Below are positions 1 to 12,058 of a DNA stretch of 42,150 nucleotides, piece by piece; position 1 is the stretch's first letter, and each line of letters begins with the position of its first letter. The stretch covers positions 1 through 42,150 of the forward strand of contig NZ_SEOO01000031.1 of the NCBI RefSeq assembly GCF_004152865.1. The letters run 5' to 3'. The stretch comes from Sphingobium cupriresistens (lineage in GTDB: Bacteria; Pseudomonadota; Alphaproteobacteria; Sphingomonadales; Sphingomonadaceae). Position numbers and translations under genes: made by a program. Under the pieces are notes generated by a model that was not told where the DNA came from, did not search any database, and was given only the letters and a program-made list of their open reading frames with translations.

Positions 1-384
1 TCCGGCGTTTGCGGTCGGAGGATCGACTATCGTCACGTCATCCATAGTCTGCGGCGCAAACCCATGGCGCTGATGCGATTGTCCTATCGGGACCAGCTCT
101 TCCCGCGGGATGCCTACAGGCTGATGTTCGAACGGCTGACCGATGCCATGCCAGAACGCAACGCCTGCCGCCTGATGGTCGAGTTGCTGAGCATGGCGCA
201 TGAGCGGGCCTGCGAAGCTGAGCTTGCTGATTTGCTGGCCCAGGATCTCGAAGCCAACCGACTACCTGACATCAACGCATTGCGGGTGCGCTTTGCGCCC
301 GATCCGGCCGCTCTGCCCGATGTAGTCGTTCAGCTCGGTCCTCTGAGCGATTACGATGCCTTGCTGATGGGAGAGGCCGCATGA
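1..384 (+). CDS. istA: IS21-family transposase IstA, C-terminal end (partial)
   Basis: The reading frame is open from base 1, so this is the 3' end of a gene that starts outside the window; about 127 residues are visible. IstA is the DDE transposase of IS21 elements and works with the ATPase IstB. The catalytic core is not in the window. The tail is helical and acidic, as in the IstA C-terminal region. The assignment rests mainly on position: the stop codon overlaps the start of a clear istB by four bases (ATGA), the standard istA-istB arrangement in this family. An internal ATG at 64 could be mistaken for a start, but the frame continues upstream with sensible sequence. Confidence 0.85.
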   Translation, partial: SGVCGRRIDYRHVIHSLRRKPMALMRLSYRDQLFPRDAYRLMFERLTDAMPERNACRLMVELLSMAHERACEAELADLLAQDLEANRLPDINALRVRFAPDPAALPDVVVQLGPLSDYDALLMGEAA

Positions 385-1226
385 GCAACGCTTCCCATAA
401 TATCGACGCCCAGCGCCTGAGCTTCATTCTCAACGAGTTGCGTCTGCCCGCGATTAAGGTCGTCTGGCCCGACTTCACGCAACGGGCTGACAAGGAGGGC
501 TGGCCTGGTGCACGCCTGCTTGCTGCCATCGCTGAGCATGAAATGGCTGAGCGCGATCGACGTCGGATCGAACGGCATCTGAGCGATGCCCGGTTGCCTG
601 CGGGCAAAACCCTCGACAGCTTCGCCTTCGATGCTGTGCCGATGATCTCGCGCGCTCAGGTGACCGCGATGTGCTCTGGCGATGGATGGCTCGAACAGGG
701 CGCCAACCTCATCCTGTTCGGGCCGCCGGGCGGAGGAAAGAGCCATCTCGCCGCCGCCATCGGCCTTGCCCTCATCGAAAATGGCTGGCGCGTCCTGTTC
801 GCCCGCACTTCTGACCTTGTCCAAAAGCTCCAGGTCGCACGTCGCGAACTCGCGCTCGAAGCTGCCATCACCAAGCTCGACAAATATCATCTGCTGATCC
901 TCGACGATCTGGCCTACGTCGCCAAGGATCAGGCCGAGACCTCTGTTCTGTTCGAACTGATCAGTGCCCGCTACGAACGCAAGTCCATGCTTATCACGGC
1001 AAACCAGCCCTTCGGCGAATGGAACAGGATCTTCCCCGATCCTGCCATGACGCTGGCAGCTGTCGATCGCCTTGTCCACCACGCCACCATCTTCGAGATG
1101 AACGTCGAGAGCTACCGCCGCCGAGCTGCCATCCAGCGACAATCAAAGGCCGGCAGACCACCAACCTACGCGACAATCAAAGCCGTCGACGAAATGTCGC
1201 TCCGCGACAATCAACCCGCCCAATAG
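381..1226 (+). CDS. istB: IS21-family helper ATPase IstB
   Basis: 281-aa AAA+ protein of the IstB/DnaC family. It loads onto target DNA and activates the IstA transposase of IS21 elements. Walker A is GPPGGGKS near residue 114, followed by HLAAAIG. Walker B is LLILDDLAYV near residue 171. A later ITANQPF stretch fits the sensor-1 region, and the C-terminal FEMNVESYRRR is typical of the family. Length is slightly above the usual ~250 aa because of a basic tail. That tail is encoded by DNA that also carries the first terminal repeats of the element (1136 onward), so coding and end-binding functions overlap. The start overlaps the istA stop (ATGA). It belongs to an IS inserted beside or into the defence operon that follows. 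Confidence 0.95.
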   Translation: MSNASHNIDAQRLSFILNELRLPAIKVVWPDFTQRADKEGWPGARLLAAIAEHEMAERDRRRIERHLSDARLPAGKTLDSFAFDAVPMISRAQVTAMCSGDGWLEQGANLILFGPPGGGKSHLAAAIGLALIENGWRVLFARTSDLVQKLQVARRELALEAAITKLDKYHLLILDDLAYVAKDQAETSVLFELISARYERKSMLITANQPFGEWNRIFPDPAMTLAAVDRLVHHATIFEMNVESYRRRAAIQRQSKAGRPPTYATIKAVDEMSLRDNQPAQ

Positions 1227-1297
1227 CTCTTGCCAGCGTCAATCAACACAGCCAAACAGGAACAGTCGCGACAATCTGTTCTCATCCTGATTGACGC
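1136..1297 (+). repeat. IS21 right-end transposase-binding repeat array
   Basis: Five direct copies of the motif GCG(A/T)CAATC begin at 1136, 1170, 1204, 1236 and 1268, giving spacings of 34, 34, 32 and 32 bp, about three helical turns each. The first three read GCGACAATCAA. The copy at 1236 reads GCGTCAATCA and has a perfect inverted partner TGATTGACGC at 1288-1297. IS21-family ends are known to carry several regularly spaced repeats bound by IstA. The outer boundary of the IS is not resolved. The interrupted helicase gene has an in-frame stop at 1325-1327, so the junction probably lies close to or right of that position. Confidence 0.75.
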
Positions 1298-1336
1298 CCG
1301 CCTCTCATCCAGATCGTCGCGCTATAGGGTTATCTG

Positions 1337-4300
1337 GTGCCTGCGGTCAACGCAGGTTTCCGGTTTGCAGGCAGTCCGGATGACTACCCTGACGAATGGC
1401 TGGAGCCTACGGCAAGCGGTGAGATTCGTCTGAAGTCCGCGCATCGCGGAAAGCATGAAGGGCGGCTTGTCATGGTGCGCCCGGACGGCAGCTTTGGCGA
1501 CGAGGGCATCCCGGCTTGGTTCTTTTCAGGAAAGTACCGCTTCTGCCCGGAGTGCGGTCATCAGCCAGCATCACAAGCGCGTGAAATCAACAAGCTGGCC
1601 GGTCTGTCCGCTGAAGGACGAAGTTCGGCTACCACCCTGATCGTTGCTACCATTCTGGCATGGATGGAGCGGGATGGGTCGCTCGACCCGCATACCCGCA
1701 AGTTGCTCGGCTTCACCGACAACCGGCAAGACGCAGCGCTTCAGGCAGGTCACTTCAATGATTTTATCTTTGTCACCCTTCTGCGTGCAGCGATCCTGCG
1801 GGCGGTCAGGAATGCCGGTCCCCAGGGGCTAAAGGCAGACAAGTTTGGTGAGGCCGTGCGGTTGGCCTTGGGCTTCGACCTCGAAGATAAGGAACGCCTT
1901 GGCGAATGGATGCTCGATCCGAACGCCAAGGGCTACCAAAACCGGCAGGAGGCCCAAGAGGCTCTGTCCGAAGTTTTGGCTCACCGGCTTTGGGCAGATT
2001 TGCGCAGAGGGTGGCGTTACACAAATCCCAATCTGGAAGAAGTCGGTCTGGTCACGGCGCACTTCCCGGGGCTGGATGATCTGATTGGCGACGACGAAGA
2101 GTTTGCCGGCAATCCGCGCCTGGCGTCGGCAACGCCAGACCAGAGACGTCATTTGTTCGAAATACTGTTCGATCAGATGCGGCAGGGTCTCGCGGTTGCA
2201 ACGGACGCGCTTGACCGGGGCAAGGTGAAGCAATCGGCAGAAGTATCACGCAACCGCCTGCGGCTTCCGTGGGCTATCGACAGGGAGGAGGAAAACACGC
2301 TGCGGGAGTGTGGTTTCCTGATGATTTCGCCTCCTCGAAGCGGCACCATACGAGCTTCTGAAGCAGCCTTGATTCTGCGGGCTGGCCGCCAGAGCAAGCT
2401 CGGCAAAGCCCTGCGCCATCCTAAGCTTTGGAACAACGAACAGGTTCCGGCGAAAGAGTATGACGAACTGATCGAGACCTTGCTGAAGGCTGCCGAGGCC
2501 CATCAGTTCGTGCGACGGGTCAATGTCGGTTATGAGGCGCCGGCATGGCGCATGGCGCCGACAGCAATCCGCCTGATCCCTGCTGACGCACGTCGTGATG
2601 GCAAGCGGCAAAACCTTTTCTTCCGGGATTTGTACGAGCAGGTCGCAGACATGCTCAGCCATCCCGGCGATCTTCCCTACAGTTTCGAGGCCAGGGAACA
2701 CACGGCACAGGTCGATCAGGAAGTACGAGCGTGGCGGGAAGATCGCTTCCGCTTTGAGCAGCCGGATCGTGAAAGGTTGAAAACCAATCTTGAGCAGATG
2801 CGAGAGCAAGGTGAGCCGAATAGCTTCCTTCCTGCTCTGTTCTGCTCACCGACAATGGAGCTTGGCGTCGATATCAGCGCATTGAATGCTGTTTACCTGC
2901 GTAACGTGCCTCCGACTCCCGCCAACTATGCCCAACGCTCAGGCCGAGCGGGGCGTAGCGGGCAAGCGGCGTTGATCGTTGTCTATTGCGCTGCCCAATC
3001 GCCCCACGATCAATATTATTTCGCGGATCAACAGGCTGTGGTTGCAGGCGCCGTGCGACCGCCAGCGCTTGATCTCGCCAATCAGGACCTCCTGCGTAGC
3101 CACCTCCACGCCGAATGGCTGGCTGCAGCCAATGTGCCGCTGAAATCCTCTATTCCGGAAAACCTGGACATGGGCGGAGATGGGAAGCCGTTGACGGTAG
3201 AAATCAACGACGGCTTACAGATGCTTGCAGCAAGTGGGGCAGCCAAGCCAATCCTGCGCCGCCTCATCGATTCCATGCTACCTGCAGTCAATCTTCGTGA
3301 TGCACCCTGGCTTGCGGACGTCGATGCCTTTGTCGAGCGGACCGACAAGGAGGCCTTGGCCTCGTTGAGTGAGGCCTTCGATCGCTGGCGCAATTTGCAC
3401 AGCAGTGCGCGCCGCGAACAGGAACTGGCTCACGCCATCCAGAATAAGGTGGGTCTGAAGGCCGGGGAGAGAACTGCAGCAGCAGGTCGGTATCGCAATG
3501 CATCCAGGGAGCTTGAGATCCTTGAGTGCGGGAAGGCATCCAACAGTTCGGATTTCTATACCTATCGCTACCTCGCCACCGAGGGCTTTCTGCCGGGCTA
3601 CAACTTCCCCCGTCTCCCGCTGTATGCCTTCATCCCGGCTGCCAAGAGCGCGGTTTTGCAACGTCCGCGCTTCCTCGCGATTGCCGAATTCGGGCCGAAT
3701 AGCATGATCTATCATGAAGGCCGGGCCTACCGCGTAACCAAGGCAAAACTCCCCGCTGAGGGCCGAATGGACAACGGACAGCTGGCGACGTCGACACTGA
3801 TCCTGTGCCCGGAGTGCGGAGCTGCGCATACCGACGAGCTTCAGGAACGCTGCCACGCGTGCCACACTTCGCTGGGCGGTGCGGAGCGGCTCGATACAGT
3901 GTTCCGCATCGACAATGTCGAGACCGCGCCCGCAGAGCGGATCACGGCCAATGACGAGGATCGTCAACGCCGCGGTTTCGAGATCCAGACGGTCTTTCAA
4001 TGGCCGGTCCAAAACGGTGGGCCAGACATCCGATCCACGGTGCTTGAGCACGATGGAGAGGACTTGCTCAGACTGGATTATGGCGCTGCGACAAAGCTCT
4101 CGCGCATCAACAAGGGGCTGCGGCGGCGAAAATCGAAATCGATCTGCGGATTCTTCATCGACCCCAATTCGGGACGATGGCTGAAAGACCCTGCCAATGG
4201 TGACGATGATGATGGCATGGGCGATCCGACCCAGGCCAAGCCGCAGCGAATCGTCCCGATGGTCGAGGATCACAAGAACGCACTGTTGTTGCAACCACAG

Positions 4301-4975
4301 GTATCCTTCAGCACGGAGGAAATGGCGACATTCCAGCACGCGTTTATTCGCGGCACACAGCTGGTTTTCGAGCTGGAAGAGGGTGAAATTCTCGGCGAAT
4401 CTTTGCCGAGCCGCGACATTCGCAATGCCATTCTTCTTTATGAGGCGACCGAGGGCGGCGCTGGCGTGCTGAACCGGCTGGTGGCTGACCCCAAAAAGGT
4501 CGCCGAAGTCGCTCAGGTGGCGCTCACACTCATGCATTATCGCGAGCCGTTCGAGCCCGCCGATATGCTGGAGACCGATGATGCCTGCGTTGCGGGATGT
4601 TATCGCTGCATCCTGTCCTATTTCAATCAGCCCGATCACGAGCTGATTGATCGCCGTCACGAACAGGTGATCGAAGTCCTTTGCAAGCTCGCACATGCGA
4701 CTGAAGTTGGGCTGGAAAACACTGGAACGGAGCATCCATGGCTGGCCTCAGTTGAGCAATGGGGTGTTCCAACACCTTCCGCGATCACCATCGACGGATC
4801 GGTGCAGGAATTGTTCTGGCCCGCGCGAGGCGTCCTCGCAGTGCCTGGCGGCCCGACACCCGGCCTGGTGGCTGAAGCTTCTGCGCTTGGCATTCTCGAC
4901 ATCATATCGTTGCCTCTGACGCCTGATGAGCAGGCTAGGCACGAACTCCTTGCAGCTTTGGGAATTAGCGCATGA
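1337..4975 (+). CDS. DUF1998 helicase (DrmAB/DruE-like), N-terminus lost
   Basis: 1212 aa from a GTG at 1337; the frame opens at 1328 after a stop at 1325. The protein lacks a Walker A/DEAH ATPase half and begins directly before a CPECGH zinc motif (about residue 70) and the second RecA-like domain. The helicase C-terminal signature includes LLGFTDNRQDAALQAGHF (about residue 125), MELGVDIS (about 507) and QRSGRAGRSG (about 532). A middle zinc ribbon has CPEC and CHAC pairs (about 824-843). The C-terminal DUF1998 domain carries ATEGGAGVL (about 1036) and a Cys-rich CVAGCYRCILSYFNQ (about 1088). Helicases with DUF1998 occur in DISARM (DrmA plus DrmB as separate proteins), Druantia (DruE) and MrfA repair proteins. 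Roughly 600-800 residues of motor are missing and an IS21 end lies immediately upstream, so the gene is probably inactivated. The stop overlaps the next start (ATGA). Confidence 0.85.
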   Translation: MPAVNAGFRFAGSPDDYPDEWLEPTASGEIRLKSAHRGKHEGRLVMVRPDGSFGDEGIPAWFFSGKYRFCPECGHQPASQAREINKLAGLSAEGRSSATTLIVATILAWMERDGSLDPHTRKLLGFTDNRQDAALQAGHFNDFIFVTLLRAAILRAVRNAGPQGLKADKFGEAVRLALGFDLEDKERLGEWMLDPNAKGYQNRQEAQEALSEVLAHRLWADLRRGWRYTNPNLEEVGLVTAHFPGLDDLIGDDEEFAGNPRLASATPDQRRHLFEILFDQMRQGLAVATDALDRGKVKQSAEVSRNRLRLPWAIDREEENTLRECGFLMISPPRSGTIRASEAALILRAGRQSKLGKALRHPKLWNNEQVPAKEYDELIETLLKAAEAHQFVRRVNVGYEAPAWRMAPTAIRLIPADARRDGKRQNLFFRDLYEQVADMLSHPGDLPYSFEAREHTAQVDQEVRAWREDRFRFEQPDRERLKTNLEQMREQGEPNSFLPALFCSPTMELGVDISALNAVYLRNVPPTPANYAQRSGRAGRSGQAALIVVYCAAQSPHDQYYFADQQAVVAGAVRPPALDLANQDLLRSHLHAEWLAAANVPLKSSIPENLDMGGDGKPLTVEINDGLQMLAASGAAKPILRRLIDSMLPAVNLRDAPWLADVDAFVERTDKEALASLSEAFDRWRNLHSSARREQELAHAIQNKVGLKAGERTAAAGRYRNASRELEILECGKASNSSDFYTYRYLATEGFLPGYNFPRLPLYAFIPAAKSAVLQRPRFLAIAEFGPNSMIYHEGRAYRVTKAKLPAEGRMDNGQLATSTLILCPECGAAHTDELQERCHACHTSLGGAERLDTVFRIDNVETAPAERITANDEDRQRRGFEIQTVFQWPVQNGGPDIRSTVLEHDGEDLLRLDYGAATKLSRINKGLRRRKSKSICGFFIDPNSGRWLKDPANGDDDDGMGDPTQAKPQRIVPMVEDHKNALLLQPQVSFSTEEMATFQHAFIRGTQLVFELEEGEILGESLPSRDIRNAILLYEATEGGAGVLNRLVADPKKVAEVAQVALTLMHYREPFEPADMLETDDACVAGCYRCILSYFNQPDHELIDRRHEQVIEVLCKLAHATEVGLENTGTEHPWLASVEQWGVPTPSAITIDGSVQELFWPARGVLAVPGGPTPGLVAEASALGILDIISLPLTPDEQARHELLAALGISA

Positions 4976-7760
4976 ACGCGATTGTTTTTTCTCCCGGAGA
5001 CATGGTGCGCGCGCGTGGCCGCGAATGGATTGTTCTGCCTTCCCCGTCGGAAGAGTTGCTCAATGTGCGGCCATTGTCGGGCACGGATGATGACGCTCAG
5101 CTGATAGCGCCCGCGCTGGAAGCATCTCCAGTTTCGGCCGCAAGCTTTGCCGCACCGACCTCGGATCGCCTAGACACGCAGGACGGCGCCAGATTGCTGG
5201 CGGATGCTTTGCGGCTGTCTCTTCGCCGCGGGGCTGGGCCATTTCGAAGCGCGGCCCATCTCGGGGTAGAGCCTCGCGCATATCAGCTTGTTCCGCTCAT
5301 GATGGCGCTCAAGCAATCGGTTGCTCGGCTGCTGATCGCAGACGATGTCGGCATAGGCAAAACCATCGAGGCGGGCATGATCCTGCGCGAATGGCTGGAT
5401 CGCGGGATCGTTGATCGCTTTGCCGTGCTTTGCCCGCCGCATCTCGTCGACCAATGGGTTAGCGAACTTGGCGAAAAGTTCGATATCGACGCGGTTGCTG
5501 TAACGGCTGCCAGGGCGCGCGGTCTTGAGCGGGGGCTGCCCACCTCACAAAGCCTCTTCGAGGCCTATCCCTTTACGGTCGTCAGTCTCGACTACATCAA
5601 GGCCGACAGTCGCCGGGACGATTTTGCTCGGGCGTGCCCCCCCTTTGTGATTGTCGATGAGGCGCATGCCTGCGTCGGCAACGAACGTGGCAAGCACCAA
5701 CGCTACGATTTGCTTGAGCGACTTGCCGCAGAAGGCGAGCGGCACTTGCTCCTGCTCACAGCCACGCCACATAGCGGCGACACTGTGGCCTACGATCGTT
5801 TGCTTGGCCTTGTGCACAAGGATCTGCAGGGCGGCCCCGATGCGGGCGACAGCAATGCCCGAGAGCGCTACGCCCGACGTCTGGCGCAGCATTTTGTACA
5901 GCGTCGCCGCCCAGACATTCAGGACGGCTGGGACGAACAGCGCGCCTTTGCGAAACACGAGGCCAAGGAAGCGCCGTTCACGCTGACAGGAGACTTCGCC
6001 GCATTTCAGGATGCAGTGCTGGACTATTGCCTTTCGGTGACCGAGCGCGCCGGGTCTGATCAGCGCCATCGCCGCCTTGCCTTCTGGGGAACGTTGGCCC
6101 TGATGCGCTGCGTTGGCTCATCGCCCGCTGCGGCCTTGAGTGCCCTTCGCAATCGGCTGGGCGGGATGGCCGAGGAGGAAGCAATCGAGCCGGTGGTCTT
6201 CGATGCTGAGGACGGTGTGCTCAATGACAGCGATGTAGAACCCGCGACCGCAAGTGAGCATGGCGAAGAGGGGGCTGCGCTGCGCGGTCTGATCGACCTT
6301 GCACAAACCCTGTGCAGCAGGCGTGATGACGATCCGAAGGTGAGACAGCTTGTTGCCGAACTTCGCCCCCTGCTGAAGGACGGCGTGAAACCGGTCATTT
6401 TCTGCCGCTTCATTGCTACGGCTGAAGCGCTGGGGGAAACGCTGCGCACAATCTTCCCAAAACATCAGATCGCGGTGGTGACTGGCACGCTGGCACCCGA
6501 CGAACGCCGGGTTAGGGTGGATGCGCTGGAGCCGCATGAGAACCGTATCCTGGTGGCGACGGACTGCCTGTCGGAGGGGATCAACCTCCAGAGCCTATTC
6601 GATGCGGTGGTCCATTATGATCTCAGCTGGAACCCGACACGGCACCAACAGCGCGAAGGCCGGGTCGACCGGTTCGGCCAGCGGGCGAAGGTCGTGCGCT
6701 CGATCATGATGTATGGCGACAACAGCCCCATCGATGGTGCCGTGCTCAACGTGATCCTGCGCAAAGCTGAAGCCATCGAAAAGGCCACCGGCGTCAGCGT
6801 TCCGATGCCGGAGGATCAGGAGAGTGTGACTTCCGCGCTGATGCAGGCGGTTTTGCTGCATCGCGGCGGTAGCGCGCGCAGCCAGATGGCTTTTGATTTC
6901 GGCCCGGGTGCCGAGCTGTTCGAACGCCAATGGCGCGATACGGCGGAAGGCGCAAAGGCCAGCCGCGCACGTTATGCACAAGGCGCGCTGAAGCCAGATG
7001 AAGTCCTGCCCGAATGGCGCAAGATGCGGGCGCTCAACGGAGGCCCGCAAGAGGTCTCCCGATTCACAGAGCGTGCCCTGAAACGTTTGCAGGCCCCGCT
7101 TGAGGCTTCAAAGGGTCACTCCCTTCTCCACACCGATTTCCTGCCTGACATGATGCGCGAACGGCTCCAGCAGCGCGGGCTTAAAGGGACAAGGCGGATC
7201 AGCTTTGAGGATGATCCACTTCCCGGCGTCACTTATGTCGGGCGGGTGCATCCCATCGTCGCGGTGCTGGCCGAAACACTGGCCGAAGGCGCACTCGATC
7301 CTGCTGGCGCAGACGGCAAGGCCCTTGGCCGCGCAGGCGTCTGGCGGACTCGGGCGGTCACCCAGATGACGACGCTGCTCGTTCTGCGGCTGCGCTACAA
7401 GCTGGTGACGAGCGGACGTCTGAACCGGCTGCTGCTGGCCGAAGAGGCTACAGGGCTTGCCTTCTCTGGCCTCGGTCAGGACGTCGCGCTTAATGCCGAA
7501 GGCGCGCTGTCGCTGCTTGAGGCCGAGGCATCAAGCAACATGGATGAAAGCGCCCGCATTCGGCAGATCGAGGCCGCGCATGAACGTCTTACCGCCTATC
7601 GCCCGGCCATCGAGGCCTTCGCGCATCGAAGAGGTGAAGCCCTGTCTCACGATCATCTGCGGCTGACCGAAGCGGCAGGCGGCGGTGCAACCGTCAAGGT
7701 GACCCCAGTCCTCCCGGCGGATATCATCGGCCTCTATGTCCTGCTGCCGGAGGTGAACTG

Positions 7761-7761
<1 letters not shown>
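4972..7761 (+). CDS. SNF2-family helicase, DISARM DrmD-like
   Basis: 929-aa superfamily-2 ATPase of the SNF2/HepA type, predicted to translocate on double-stranded DNA. Visible motifs are DVGIGKT (Walker A, about residue 125), IVDEAHA (motif II, about 228), LLTATPHSG (motif III, about 262) and a C-terminal RecA domain with ATDCLSEGINLQ and REGRVDRFGQ (motif VI, about 561). The arrangement and the following adenine methylase match DrmD of class 1 DISARM, where DrmD precedes DrmMI. About 80 N-terminal residues before the motor look like a small SH3/KOW-like start (FSPGDMVRARGREWIVLPS), which is a guess. It is translationally coupled on both sides (ATGA at each junction), so it is part of one polycistronic message. 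An RM-associated helicase is an alternative. Confidence 0.85.
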
Positions 7762-11707
<3,946 letters not shown>

Positions 11708-11711
<4 letters not shown>

Positions 11712-12058
11712 GCGAGTTCGATTCCGAGATGTTTTCCAGTGGCGCGCAGGTGGCCGGTTTCCATCTGGAAGCCGGTCAGCGCAACTTCATGGAAGTCTCC
11801 CGGATTATCGCGACGGAGCTGGACAGCGATCTGTTCACGCTGCGCCCTTACCTGCGGGCCTGGTTCAACGGCGCGCGGGATGCGCTGGAAGATTTCGGCA
11901 TCGATGTGAGCGGCGCCAGCACGACCGAAGAAGTGGCGGCAGCCATGGGCTGCTTTTCAATGTGGGCGGGCAAGCCGCCAGTGACAGATCAAGGGATAGA
12001 GGCTCCGGCTGCGCAAGAGCAGCCGCAGCCGTCTGAATTCGGGGGTGCAAATGGATAA
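11708..12058 (+). CDS. Hypothetical protein of defence operon
   Basis: 116 aa, not recognised. GTG start overlapping the methylase stop; its own stop overlaps the start of the helicase gene that follows, so it is embedded in the operon and very likely translated. The first ~85 residues look helical and soluble (AGQRNFMEVSRIIATELDSD, then LRPYLRAWFNGARDALEDFG). The tail is rich in Pro, Gln and Ala and probably disordered. There are no membrane segments, cysteine clusters or catalytic motifs. A small adaptor between the methylase and the UvrD-like helicase is a reasonable guess from position only. Confidence 0.7.

Noticed and set aside
3278..4735. 485-aa open frame on the - strand inside the DUF1998 helicase gene
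   Set aside because: Antisense shadow produced by GC-rich codon bias; the + strand protein has clear helicase and zinc motifs across the same bases.
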